Of a stretch of DNA of 58,360 bases, positions 50,100-58,360 are shown piece after piece. How positions within the stretch are numbered: position 1 is the stretch's first letter; each line of letters starts with the position of its first letter. Made by a program: the position numbers and the translations under genes. This DNA is from JBFXIE01 sp050176255 (lineage in GTDB: Bacteria; Pseudomonadota; Gammaproteobacteria; Burkholderiales; Burkholderiaceae_C). The stretch is from the NCBI RefSeq assembly GCF_050176255.1, contig NZ_JBFXIE010000017.1; one strand, written 5' to 3'. The notes beneath the pieces are model-generated. The model saw nothing but the letters and a program-made list of their open reading frames with translations, searched no databases and was not told the DNA's origin.

Positions 50100-52186
50100 C
50101 GACGCCCAATTCGATCCAATCCATGAGGCAATGGGCCGGCACCAACGGCGTGGCCCTGCAGGGGCTATCGGCCCCGATGCTGGTGGTGGCCATCCTGGCG
50201 CTGATGGTGCTGCCCATTCCCGCGTGGATGCTGGACACCTTCTTCACCCTCAACATCGCCGTGGCGCTGATGGTAATGATGGTGGCCGCCTACATGCTCA
50301 AGCCGCTGGACTTTGCGGCGTTTCCGTCGGTGCTACTGCTCACCACGCTGATGCGCCTGTCGCTGAACGTGGCCTCCACCCGCGTGGTGCTGCTGGAGGG
50401 CCACACCGGCCCGGGCGCCGCAGGTGCGGTGATCGAGGCGTTTGGTCACTTTTTGATTGGCGGCAACTTTGCCGTGGGTCTGATCGTGTTTGCCATCCTG
50501 GTGGTGATCAACTTCGTGGTGGTCACCAAGGGTGCCGAGCGTATCGCCGAGGTGTCGGCCCGCTTCACGCTGGACGCCATGCCCGGCAAGCAGATGGCTG
50601 TCGATGCCGACCTGAACGCCGGCCTGATCGACGAGAAGGAAGCCAAGCGCCGCCGCCTCGAGGTGCAGGAAGAAGCCAATTTTTTTGGTTCCATGGACGG
50701 CGCCAGCAAGTTTGTGCGCGGCGACGCGGTGGCCGGCATCTTGATTCTGATCATCAACATCGTGGGCGGCTTCGCCATCGGCATGGTGTCGCATGGCCTG
50801 TCGGCCAGCGAGGCCGCCAACAGCTACATCCTGCTGGCCGTGGGCGATGCGCTGGTGGCGCAGATTCCGGGCCTGCTGATCTCGGTGGCCTCGGCCATGG
50901 TGGTCTCGCGCGTGGGCAAGGAAACGGACATGGGCCAGCAGATCGTGCAACAGCTGTTCATGTCGCCGCGCGTGCTGGGGGTGACGGCCGGGGTGCTGAT
51001 CCTGCTGGGCCTGATTCCGGGCATGCCGCATGTCGTGTTCCTGGCCATGGGCAGCCTGTTTGGCTGGGGCGCCTGGGTGCTGCTGCAGCGCCAGAAGGCC
51101 CCGCCGCCGGAAGAGGAAGCCCCCGCCCCCGCAGCAGGGGACGGCGAGGCCAGTTGGGACGACCTGCAGCCCGTGGACTTGCTGGGCCTGGAGCTGGGCT
51201 ACCGCCTGATCGCGCTGGTGGACAAAAACCGCCAGGGCGACCTGCTCACGCGCATCAAGGGTGTGCGCCGCAAATTTGCACAAGAGGTGGGCTTTTTGCC
51301 GCCCGCCGTGCATGTGCGCGACAACTTGGAGCTCAAGCCCAGCGCCTACCGCATCACCCTGCGCGGCGTGGTGGTGGGCGAGGGCGAGGCCTTCCCCGGC
51401 ATGTTCCTGGCCATCAACCCCGGCGGCATCTCCACGCCGCTGATCGGCACCCCCACCACCGACCCGGCCTTCGGCCTGCCTGCGCACTGGATAGATGCCG
51501 CGCAAAAGGAAGCGGCACAAATGGCAGGCTTTACCGTGGTTGATTCGGAAACCGTGATGGCGACCCATTTGTCACACTTGATGCAAGTGCAAGCCGCCAA
51601 GCTCCTGAGCCGCACCGAAACGCAGCAGCTCGTGGAGCATGTGACCCGGCTGGCACCCAAACTGATCGAAGAAGTCGTGCCCAAAATGGTCTCCATCACC
51701 ACGTTCCAGAAAGTGCTGCAGCTGCTGCTGGAGGAGTCCGTGCACATCCGCGACATCCGCACCATCATCGAGACGCTGGCAGAGCACTCGGGCAGCACCC
51801 AAGACCCCGTGGAGCTGACGCGCCGCGTGCGCATTGCACTGTCGCCCGCCATCGTGCAGCAGATCTACGGCCCCACGCGCGAGCTCAACGTGATTGCCAT
51901 CGAGCCCGGCCTGGAGCGCCTGCTGGTGCAGGCCCTGGGCAACGCCAGCGCCCCTGCGCTGGACCCCGGCGTGGCCGACCTGCTCACCCACAAGGCTGCC
52001 GAGGTGGCCATGAACCAGGAAGAAATGGGCATGCCCGCCTGCCTGCTGGTGCCCGATCAGATTCGCAACGCCATTGCGCGCCTGGTGCGCCGCACGGCGC
52101 CCCGGCTGCAGGTGCTCGCGCACAGCGAGATTCCTGAGACACACACCATCCGCATCGGCCCGATCCTCAAAGGTGCATCGTCATGA
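50096..52186 (+). CDS. flhA: FlhA flagellar export gate protein
   Basis: 696 residues. About eight membrane helices in the first half (ALMVLPIPAWMLDTFFTLNI, VLLLTTLMRLSLNVASTRVV), the FHIPEP-type loop around 150-215 (ERIAEVSARFTLDAMPGKQM), and a cytoplasmic C-terminal export-substrate platform. Overlaps flhF by 4 nt. Confidence 0.97.
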   Translation: MTTPNSIQSMRQWAGTNGVALQGLSAPMLVVAILALMVLPIPAWMLDTFFTLNIAVALMVMMVAAYMLKPLDFAAFPSVLLLTTLMRLSLNVASTRVVLLEGHTGPGAAGAVIEAFGHFLIGGNFAVGLIVFAILVVINFVVVTKGAERIAEVSARFTLDAMPGKQMAVDADLNAGLIDEKEAKRRRLEVQEEANFFGSMDGASKFVRGDAVAGILILIINIVGGFAIGMVSHGLSASEAANSYILLAVGDALVAQIPGLLISVASAMVVSRVGKETDMGQQIVQQLFMSPRVLGVTAGVLILLGLIPGMPHVVFLAMGSLFGWGAWVLLQRQKAPPPEEEAPAPAAGDGEASWDDLQPVDLLGLELGYRLIALVDKNRQGDLLTRIKGVRRKFAQEVGFLPPAVHVRDNLELKPSAYRITLRGVVVGEGEAFPGMFLAINPGGISTPLIGTPTTDPAFGLPAHWIDAAQKEAAQMAGFTVVDSETVMATHLSHLMQVQAAKLLSRTETQQLVEHVTRLAPKLIEEVVPKMVSITTFQKVLQLLLEESVHIRDIRTIIETLAEHSGSTQDPVELTRRVRIALSPAIVQQIYGPTRELNVIAIEPGLERLLVQALGNASAPALDPGVADLLTHKAAEVAMNQEEMGMPACLLVPDQIRNAIARLVRRTAPRLQVLAHSEIPETHTIRIGPILKGASS

Positions 52187-53850
52187 ACATCAAACGCTTT
52201 ACCGCTCCCACCGCACGGGAGGCCCTGGCCAAGGCGCGCATGGCCTTCGGTGAGGGCACGCTGATCCTGTCCAACCGCCCCACCGCCGACGGCGTGGAGG
52301 TGATGGCCACGGCCGAGGAAGCCCTGTCGGCCCTGCAAGGCGACGCCGAACCGACCACCCGCCTGCAAGAGCGCGCCGACGACCTGGCCGCCAGCCAGCA
52401 CGCACGCAAGCCGCTGACCGCGGCGCAACCGGCAGCCGCCCGGCCCCGCCAGGCCGCGGCTTCGTCGGCGCCATCCGCCCCATCGGCCCCGCCCACCGCA
52501 GCCATGGCGCGCAGCACCGTCGCCGGCGACACCGAGCAGCTCGCCATGAGCACGCTGTCGTTTCAGGACTACGTGCGCGAGCGCATGCTGCGCCGCCGCC
52601 ACGAGGCCCTGCACGGCACGGGCAGCGCATTGCCCCTGAGCGAGCGCGCCGCCCTGGAGCGCGGCCTGCCCGAGCCGCGTTTTGATGCCCGCGCCGATGC
52701 CGCCTTTGAAAGCGCCCCGCAGCGCCGCGCCGAGCGCACGCACGACACGGCCACCGCGCAAGCCGCCGCCCCGCTGGCGCGCCACAACCCGCTGCGCCCC
52801 ATGCACGCCGCCCTGGGCGCCGAGCAGCTCACCCCGCGCCGCGCCGAGCCTGCCGCCCCTGCGGCCAGCGCCGCGCCCACCCTGGCCGCAGGCCTGGGCC
52901 AGCAGAACCTGATGAAGGAACTGCAGTCCATGAAGGATCTGATCGAAGACCGCTTCAACACCCTGGCCTGGCTGGGCCAGGCGCGGCAAAACCCGATCCA
53001 GTCCAACCTGATGCTCAAGCTCATCCGTGCGGGCTACTCGCCGGCGCTGTCGCGCGCCGTGCTGGAGCACCTGCCCGAGCAATTGGGCGCACAAGACGCC
53101 GTGCGCTGGCTCATGGAAGTGCTGGAGCGCAACCTGCGCACCGACGCACAGTCGCTGGCGCTGCACGAAGAAGGCGGCGTATTCGCCATGGTGGGCGCCA
53201 CCGGCGTGGGCAAAACCACCACCACCGCCAAGCTGGCCGCCCTGTGCGCACGCACGCACGGCCCGGGCAGCGTGGGCCTGATCACGCTGGACACCTACCG
53301 CGTCGGCGCGCACGAGCAGCTGCGCTCGTACGGCCGCATGCTGGGCGTAGTGGCCCACCTGGCCCACGACCGCGCAGCGCTGCAAGACCTGCTGGGCCTG
53401 CTGTCGTCCAAAAAAATGGTGCTGATCGACACCACCGGCGTGGCCCCGCGCGACCCGCGCAGGCGCGAGCTGCTGGACGTGCTGGATCTGCCCGGCGTCA
53501 AGCGCCTGCTGGTGCTCAACGCCAGCAGCCACGGCGACACGCTGGACGATGTGCTCACCGGCTTCAAGACCACGGGCTCGCAGCAGGCCATCCTGTCGAA
53601 GGTGGACGAGGCCGTCAAGCTGGGCCCCGCCATCGACTCGCTGGTGCGCCACCAGATGGTGCTGCGCGGCGTGACCAACGGCCAGCGCGTGCCCGAAGAC
53701 TGGGAAGCCGCCAGCGCCCACAAACTGGTCGGCGAGTCCATGCGCTCAAGCGTGAAGTCGGCCTTCGACCCCAAGGTGGCCGAGCTCAACTTCTTTTTCT
53801 CGCACTCCAGCGACAGCGCACAAGAACTGGAGGTGGCCGATGTTGCCTGA
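52183..53850 (+). CDS. flhF: FlhF SRP-like GTPase
   Basis: 555 residues. N-terminal basic region (MNIKRFTAPTAREALAKAR), an Ala/Arg-rich linker (about 75-240), an N-domain helical bundle and the G domain with P-loop GATGVGKTTTTAKLA (about 345), DTYRVGAHEQL, DTTGVAPRD and the SKVDEAVKLG motif. Sets flagellar position or number in polar flagellates. Ends overlapping the next gene by 11 nt. Confidence 0.96.
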   Translation: MNIKRFTAPTAREALAKARMAFGEGTLILSNRPTADGVEVMATAEEALSALQGDAEPTTRLQERADDLAASQHARKPLTAAQPAAARPRQAAASSAPSAPSAPPTAAMARSTVAGDTEQLAMSTLSFQDYVRERMLRRRHEALHGTGSALPLSERAALERGLPEPRFDARADAAFESAPQRRAERTHDTATAQAAAPLARHNPLRPMHAALGAEQLTPRRAEPAAPAASAAPTLAAGLGQQNLMKELQSMKDLIEDRFNTLAWLGQARQNPIQSNLMLKLIRAGYSPALSRAVLEHLPEQLGAQDAVRWLMEVLERNLRTDAQSLALHEEGGVFAMVGATGVGKTTTTAKLAALCARTHGPGSVGLITLDTYRVGAHEQLRSYGRMLGVVAHLAHDRAALQDLLGLLSSKKMVLIDTTGVAPRDPRRRELLDVLDLPGVKRLLVLNASSHGDTLDDVLTGFKTTGSQQAILSKVDEAVKLGPAIDSLVRHQMVLRGVTNGQRVPEDWEAASAHKLVGESMRSSVKSAFDPKVAELNFFFSHSSDSAQELEVADVA

Positions 53851-54655
53851 CACCGCAATGCATCAGGCTGCCGGCCTGCACAGCTACACGCCCGCGCGGG
53901 CCCTGCGCCTGCTACCGGTGCTCAGCCCCGAAGAAGACGGCCCGTGGCTGGAGATGCTGTGGCAGCTGTGCTCCAGCCTGCAGCGCCTGGGCTACCCCGT
54001 GGCGGTGCTGGACGGCACCGCCCGCGAAAGCCGCCAGTCCCCCGGCCTCGATCAACTGCTGCGGCCCACTGCCTGGGCCCCCGCGCAGGCGCTGGACGCC
54101 GCCGCCGACCGCGCATCACTGGCCGTCTTACCCGCAGCCCAGGGCCTGGCCCGGCTGTCCAGCCTGGCGAGCGCCCCCGCCAGCCCCCGGGGCGACGCCG
54201 CCCTGCAACGCCTGGAGCCACTGTTTCGTGCCTACGCCGTGCTGGTGCTGTATGCACCCGCGCAATCGCTGGCCCCCCTGCTGCGCGGCAGCGCCTGCGT
54301 GCCGCTGGTCATGACCGGCCCCGGCGCGCAGGGCCTGGTGCGCAGCTACCTGCAGCTCAAACACCTGGCGCTGCATGCAGACGTACGCTGCTGCACGGTA
54401 GCCTCCATCACTGCGCCACGCACGCCGGCGCAGGCACGCCAAACCGCGGAGGCACTGGCCGCCCTGCAGCACAGCGCGCAGCAGCTCCTGGGCCAGCAGC
54501 TGCACACCACCGCGGTGGCACCGGCACGCGCGCAGGACATCCAGCGACTGGCGTTGCAGCTGCTTGAGAACGGGTGCACCATCGACCCCGAGATGCGCAT
54601 GCTGCCCCTGCACTGCCCCGGCGCCACAGCCGAATACACGCAACGGAGCCACTGA
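53840..54655 (+). CDS. flhG: FlhG-position protein lacking the P-loop
   Basis: 271 residues between flhF and fliA, the usual place of FlhG/FleN (a MinD/ParA ATPase). Residual ParA-like features: LQRLGYPVAVLDGT (about 55-67), PLVMTGPGAQGLVRSYLQLK (about 154-173). The deviant Walker A (K-G-G-x-G-K-T/S) is not present anywhere. The name rests on position and these weak echoes; it is best called FlhG-like. It may have lost ATPase function while keeping FlhF or FlrA-type binding. Overlaps flhF by 11 nt. Confidence 0.6.
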   Translation: MLPDTAMHQAAGLHSYTPARALRLLPVLSPEEDGPWLEMLWQLCSSLQRLGYPVAVLDGTARESRQSPGLDQLLRPTAWAPAQALDAAADRASLAVLPAAQGLARLSSLASAPASPRGDAALQRLEPLFRAYAVLVLYAPAQSLAPLLRGSACVPLVMTGPGAQGLVRSYLQLKHLALHADVRCCTVASITAPRTPAQARQTAEALAALQHSAQQLLGQQLHTTAVAPARAQDIQRLALQLLENGCTIDPEMRMLPLHCPGATAEYTQRSH

Positions 54656-54659
54656 CCCG

Positions 54660-55373
54660 ATGTACACCGCGAAAGGCCAGCTCGACCGCGAAGCGCTGTT
54701 TCACCAGCACATCCCGCTGGTGCGGCGCATCGCCCATCACATGATCGCCAAGCTGCCACCCAACGTGGAGCTCGACGACCTGATCCAGGTCGGCATGATC
54801 GGCCTGACCGACGCCCTGTCGCGCTACGAAGCCACGCAGGGCGTGCAGTTTGAGACTTTCGCCAGCCAGCGCATCCGCGGCGCCATGCTCGACGAGCTGC
54901 GCGAAGGCGACTGGATGAGCCGCGGTGCGCGCAAGAGCCAAAAAGACATCGAGCATGCCCTGCACCGCGTGGAGCAGCGCCTGGGCCGCAGCCCCATGGA
55001 ATCAGAAATCGCCGCCGAGCTGGGCATGAGCCTGGAGGACTACCAGTCCCTGCTGGGCAAGGTGCGCGGCACCCAGCTGGTCTATCTGGAAGACTTTCAC
55101 CGCGACGATGACGACGAGGGCTTTCTGGACCGCCATATGGCCGACGAGGGTGCCAACCCCATGTCGGTGCTGCGCGACCAGCGCCTGCGCGCCGCGCTGG
55201 TGCAGGCCATCAAGCAACTGCCCGAGCGCGAGCAGTACATCATGGGCATGTACTACGAGCACGACATGAACCTGAAAGAAATCGCCGCCGTACTGGGCGT
55301 GACCGAATCGCGCGTGTGCCAGCTGCACAGCCAGTCGATTGCACGGCTGCGCACCAAGATGCGAGGGCATTGA
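54660..55373 (+). CDS. fliA: FliA flagellar sigma-28 factor
   Basis: 237 residues. Region 2 (LVRRIAHHMIAKLPPNVELD, DLIQVGMIGLTDALSRYE, FETFASQRIRGAMLDELR), region 3 (about 95-140) and region 4 (LPEREQYIMGMYYEHDMNLKE, TESRVCQLHSQSIARL) are complete. The ATG at 54660 (MYTAKGQLDRE) follows the flhG-like stop by 4 nt; the longer frame from 54564 lies in its coding sequence. Drives flgM, fliST, motAB and flagellin promoters. Confidence 0.97.
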   Translation: MYTAKGQLDREALFHQHIPLVRRIAHHMIAKLPPNVELDDLIQVGMIGLTDALSRYEATQGVQFETFASQRIRGAMLDELREGDWMSRGARKSQKDIEHALHRVEQRLGRSPMESEIAAELGMSLEDYQSLLGKVRGTQLVYLEDFHRDDDDEGFLDRHMADEGANPMSVLRDQRLRAALVQAIKQLPEREQYIMGMYYEHDMNLKEIAAVLGVTESRVCQLHSQSIARLRTKMRGH

Positions 55374-55388
55374 TTTTTTGACGCCTCG

Positions 55389-55471
55389 GTTATTGGAGGT
55401 CAGACGACAGTCGCTGAACCGGGATTAATTGGAATCCGACCCCCAATAATCACCCCCAATAATCTGACCCC
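55389..55471. repeat. Short tandem and inverted CCCCAATAATC motif
   Basis: CCCCAATAATC occurs at 55441-55451 and 55454-55464 and is followed by TGACCCC. An inverted, diverged copy (TTATTGGAGGTCAGAC) is at 55390-55405. The group separates the convergent fliA and flgN. Confidence 0.5.
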
Positions 55472-55492
55472 TGGTAACCCAAACAGCCGGCA

Positions 55493-55843
55493 TCACCCCG
55501 GCGCCCGATAAATCCGCGCCCCGCGCGCGCCGGATGACGGGCCGTAGGTCACCCCCTCCACCGGGGGCAGCAAGGACGCCGCCTGCCGCTCGGTCAATGC
55601 CATCACCCGCGCCAGCTGATCGCGCACCCGCGTCAACTGCTGGCCAATGGCCTGCACGCGCCGGGCCGTGGCGGGCTCCAGCGTGGCAGCTGCCGACGGC
55701 GCCAGCGCCTGGGACAACGCCACTGCTGCGCCGCGCAACTGCACGGCCGCCTGCTCGAAAGTCTGGGGGTTGGATGCAAGAAGCGCAGCCTGCAAGTCCT
55801 GCAGCTGCGCTTCGATGGAGGTGAGGGTGGCGTCGAGTGACAT
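55493..55843 (-). CDS. flgN: FlgN-like flagellar export chaperone
   Basis: 116 residues, helical, 94 nt downstream of flgM. FlgN chaperones FlgK and FlgL; the family has low sequence conservation, so the call depends on size, helical content (LDATLTSIEAQLQDLQAALL) and the flgM-flgN order. ATG at 55843 chosen over 55852. Confidence 0.75.
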   Translation of the reverse strand: MSLDATLTSIEAQLQDLQAALLASNPQTFEQAAVQLRGAAVALSQALAPSAAATLEPATARRVQAIGQQLTRVRDQLARVMALTERQAASLLPPVEGVTYGPSSGARGARIYRAPG

Positions 55844-55936
55844 GGGGCACAAGTCTAGAGCCTGTCACCCCGGGCTGACCAGGCCGCGCAAACCGGCTTG
55901 CCGGATACCCTGCGCAGCGCTAGTCCGGGAGATTTT

Positions 55937-56260
55937 TCAGCCGCGCGAGTGCGACAAGGTTTCGTAGGCGTTGGCCAGCAGTTTGTCGGCCACGGCTTCT
56001 GCGTCCACGCTGAAGGTGCCCTGATCGATGGCGGTTTTGACAGCCTTGACCTTCTCGGCATTGAAGTCGGCCGTGCTGCGGCCGGTTTCTGCCGTGCGCG
56101 CCGACGCCGACAGCGTCACGGGCACACCTGTAGCGGCGCGTGATGCGCTCTGGGCCGCAATCTCTGCGGCAGGGGCGGGCGCGGCGGCCTTGGCCTGCTG
56201 CTTGTTGGCAGCGGCTTGTGCCAGCGCACTCGCGATATCCGGGTTGTGTCCAATCTTCAT
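55937..56260 (-). CDS. flgM: FlgM anti-sigma-28 factor
   Basis: 107 residues, small and disordered in the N-terminal half (Ala/Gln/Pro-rich). The C-terminal sigma-binding half (DFNAEKVKAVKTAIDQGTFSV, EAVADKLLANAYETLS) is a good FlgM match. ATG at 56260 (MKIGHNPDIAS). A sigma-28 promoter upstream makes it part of the FliA autoregulatory loop. Confidence 0.93.
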   Translation of the reverse strand: MKIGHNPDIASALAQAAANKQQAKAAAPAPAAEIAAQSASRAATGVPVTLSASARTAETGRSTADFNAEKVKAVKTAIDQGTFSVDAEAVADKLLANAYETLSHSRG

Positions 56261-56304
56261 CACACTCTCCACCACCCCTGTGAGATGTGGGGCCAGTACC
56301 CATG

Positions 56305-56331
56305 CTTTCGGCTGGCAGGGAGCAGACTTTA
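56305..56331 (-). promoter_or_regulatory. Sigma-28 (FliA) promoter of flgMN
   Basis: Minus strand: TAAAG (56327-56331), 14 nt, GCCGAAAG (56305-56312). Six of eight -10 bases match. Leader of about 40 nt to flgM. Confidence 0.7.
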
Positions 56332-56443
56332 GCGCTTTGTGGCAATCGGCGGCCTTTCATGGCCATTTGGCGTCTTTTTGCAACGGTGGACGGAGCGTCC
56401 GGGCGCCCGTCACGTGGCGGCCGTTTGCGCAAGCGGCGTTTGA

Positions 56444-57271
56444 TCACATGGACGCTTCGATGCTGCCGTCTTCCAGCACGGTGCCGCCAATGATGCGTCC
56501 ATTGGACATGCGCACGCGCACATTCTGGCCCTGGGCGCCGGCGCTCATGGCCTGACCTGACGATGTGACGGCGTAGCCTGGCCCTTGCACCACCACGCGC
56601 ACGGGTGCGCCGGCCTTGAACAGGTTGGGCGGGCGCACCATGTTCTGGCGCAGCGCCTGGCCCGCAGCCAGCGGGCGGCTGGCGGTCTGGCCCACCCAGT
56701 CCTTGGCGTTGGCCACGATGGCGGCGGGCTCGGCCGCCCAGTCCACTTCAGCCTCGATGGCATCCTGTTCGGTCAGTACGGTGCCGGTGCTTACGCTGCC
56801 GGCCAGCACCCAGGCGGGGCCGAAGGCTTTGACGGTGAGGGGCAGAAACACATTCCAGCGAGTGGCGCCATCCACGCAGCGCAGGCCCAGGCGGGTGCGC
56901 CCCCACAGGCGCGCGCCCGTGGGCAGGTAGGGCTCGACCCGCGCGCAGGGTGCCAGGCGCAGGCGCGAATCGAGCGCGCCCACGCTGACTTCCATGCGCA
57001 GCGGCATCCCGCCGGCCTGCACCTGGGCCAGCGCATCGTCGAGCCAGCGCTGTGTGACCGCTCCCAGGTCGGCGGTCTGATCGGCGGCCTGCGCAACTGA
57101 CTGCTGGCCCTGTGCGGGCAGCGCCAGGGCGGCGCCCAGCAACAGCGCGGCGCACCACTGATGCAACCGGCGCAACGGGTTCAGTGACGGATGCAACGGT
57201 TGGTGTGCCGGCTGCTGCGGCGCGCATGCCGATGAAGCGGGGGGAAATGAAAGGCGCAGGCAACGCGGCAT
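56444..57271 (-). CDS. flgA: FlgA P-ring assembly chaperone
   Basis: 275 residues, periplasmic. Signal peptide (about 1-50, long basic n-region, LLLGAALALPAQGQ). The FlgA/SAF domain (about 150-270) has VLTEQDAIEAEVDW, RPLAAGQALRQNMVRPP and VRVRMSNGRIIGGTVL. ATG at 57271 with AGGAG 7 nt upstream, preferred to the much longer frame up to 57553, which covers the flgB promoter. Confidence 0.93.
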   Translation of the reverse strand: MPRCLRLSFPPASSACAPQQPAHQPLHPSLNPLRRLHQWCAALLLGAALALPAQGQQSVAQAADQTADLGAVTQRWLDDALAQVQAGGMPLRMEVSVGALDSRLRLAPCARVEPYLPTGARLWGRTRLGLRCVDGATRWNVFLPLTVKAFGPAWVLAGSVSTGTVLTEQDAIEAEVDWAAEPAAIVANAKDWVGQTASRPLAAGQALRQNMVRPPNLFKAGAPVRVVVQGPGYAVTSSGQAMSAGAQGQNVRVRMSNGRIIGGTVLEDGSIEASM

Positions 57272-57412
57272 GGCAAGACTCCTGTGGAAAGGGCGGCGGC
57301 CCGGCTGCAGCACCTGCATCTCGGCCCTGGCAGGCCGGGGCGCCTGTTCACACCTGCCACTGTAGGCCGCCGCGCTGCGCCGGATGCCTGAAACAGCGGG
57401 CCAATCCCCGCC

Positions 57413-57450
57413 TTCTTCGCGCTTTAGAAAAACGCGGCGGTTTTGATAAT
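57413..57450 (+). promoter_or_regulatory. Candidate flgB operon promoter (shared flagellar class)
   Basis: TTCTTCGCGC (57413-57422), 22 nt, GATAAT (57445-57450) followed by CGG. GCTTTAG (57421-57427) at the -35 position matches the flhB promoter exactly. 67 nt upstream of flgB. Confidence 0.55.
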
Positions 57451-57517
57451 CGGTGCACGTCCCAAGCCCATCCGGCAAGGGCGCCAGCCCCACACCAGAT
57501 AGCCGCCCGAGGCCGAC

Positions 57518-57934
57518 ATGCTCGACAAGATGACCAACCGCCTGGACTTTCACGGAAACGCGCTGCTACTGCGCTCCGAGCGCCAGCGCGCCATCGCGAG
57601 CAACATTGCCAACGCGGACACCCCCGGCTACGTGGCGCGCGACTTCAAGTTTGCCGACGCGATGCGCGCCGCCACCCAGGCGCAAGCCCCCGCGGGCCAA
57701 GGCAGCCAGAGCGTGAGCGACCCGCGCCACATTCCGCTGCCGGCCGCCACCAGCGGCACATCGGGCAGCACCCTGGGCTACGCCCTGCAAAGCCAGCCCA
57801 GCCTGGACAACAACACCGTGGACATGGACCGCGAGCGCGCCGCTTTCGTGGACAACGCCGTGCGCTACGAGGCCACGCTGCGCTTCATCAACGGCCAGTC
57901 CCGCACGATGCTCAGCGCCATCCAGGGCCAGTAA
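57518..57934 (+). CDS. flgB: FlgB proximal rod protein
   Basis: 138 residues. The N-terminal rod motif (RQRAIASNIANADTPGYVARDFKF, shortened here to RAIASNIANADTPGYVARDF) and C-terminal NTVDMDRERAAFVDNAVRYE are typical. First gene of the flgBC... rod operon that continues past the window. Confidence 0.97.
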   Translation: MLDKMTNRLDFHGNALLLRSERQRAIASNIANADTPGYVARDFKFADAMRAATQAQAPAGQGSQSVSDPRHIPLPAATSGTSGSTLGYALQSQPSLDNNTVDMDRERAAFVDNAVRYEATLRFINGQSRTMLSAIQGQ

Positions 57935-57955
57935 TACCAAAAGAGAGCACCCGCC

Positions 57956-58360
57956 ATGTCCATGTTCTCCATCTTCAACGTCTCGGCCAGCGCCATCAGC
58001 GCACAGTCGCAGCGCCTGAACGTCGTGGCCAGCAACCTGGCCAACGTGGACGCCGTGGCCGGCCCCGACGGCCAGGCCTACAAGGCGCGCCAGGTGGTGT
58101 TTCAGACCGCGCCGATGGGCCCCGAGAGCGCCGCCGGCGTGCGCGTGTCATCCATCCAGGAAAGCGATCAGCCAGGGCGCCGTGTGCTCGACCCGTCCAA
58201 CCCCATGGCCGATGCAGAGGGCTATGTGACCCATTCCAACGTGAACGCGGTGGAGGAGATGGTCAACATGATCTCGGCCTCGCGCTCGTACCAGAACAAC
58301 GTCGAGGTCATGAACACGGCCAAGACGCTGCTGCTCAAGACCCTGCAGATGGGTCAGTAA
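57956..58360 (+). CDS. flgC: FlgC proximal rod protein
   Basis: 134 residues, complete with its stop at the last base of the window. MFSIFNVSASAISAQSQRLN and VASNLANVDAV begin the protein; HSNVNAVEEMVNMISASRSY and MNTAKTLLLKTLQM end it. 21 nt after flgB. Confidence 0.97.
   Translation: MSMFSIFNVSASAISAQSQRLNVVASNLANVDAVAGPDGQAYKARQVVFQTAPMGPESAAGVRVSSIQESDQPGRRVLDPSNPMADAEGYVTHSNVNAVEEMVNMISASRSYQNNVEVMNTAKTLLLKTLQMGQ

Overview
The window is about 58 kb of GC-rich DNA carrying almost one continuous flagellar and chemotaxis locus. The gene complement, the order (che operon, fliRQPONML-KJIHGF / fliE, fliTSD, flagellins, motAB-cheYZ, flhBAFG-fliA, flgNM-flgA / flgBC), the GC content and a recurring intergenic repeat with a GCGCTTG/AAGCGC core and AGCTGC/GCAGCT arms suggest a betaproteobacterium of the Comamonadaceae (Acidovorax-like). 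That assignment is inference from gene content and style; no rRNA gene is present to test it.

Layout: an ABC-F ATPase of the Uup type (334-2226) lies at the left edge. A leftward chemotaxis operon follows (a CheZ-like small protein, cheY, cheA, cheW, cheR, cheD, cheB; 8936 to 2335). A rightward two-component pair comes next (9047-10812). The leftward export/basal-body block is fliL to fliR, preceded by fliF to fliK; fliE is divergent. The filament block has fliT, fliS, fliD and two divergent flagellin genes. Between the second flagellin and motA lies a 16-kb carbohydrate island (29320-45630): the CDP-3,6-dideoxyhexose genes rfbF, rfbG and rfbH, a sialate-synthase-like/cupin fusion, a thiamine-diphosphate enzyme, two methyltransferases, a polysaccharide pyruvyl transferase family protein, an epimerase/reductase and two glycosyltransferases, one of 1201 residues. 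The right end carries motAB, cheY2-cheZ, flhB, flhA, flhF, a P-loop-less FlhG-position protein, fliA, flgN, flgM, flgA, flgB and flgC.

How it works together: FliA (sigma-28) and its anti-sigma factor FlgM are both encoded here. Good sigma-28-type promoters (TAAAG/TCAAG, 14 nt, GCCGATAA-like) can be read upstream of motA, fliC1, fliS and flgM. A second shared promoter architecture (a 10-bp TTATTCCGCG-like box, 22-23 nt, a TATAAT-like -10) precedes flhB, flgB, fliE, fliF and fliL and may be the early/middle class. The sugar island sits where flagellin-glycosylation genes are often found, and its enzyme set points to an unusual, possibly branched, 3,6-dideoxy sugar or ulosonic acid on flagellin. 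Its middle part is visibly AT-richer than the surroundings, suggesting acquisition. I see no insertion sequence, prophage, CRISPR array, tRNA or rRNA gene.
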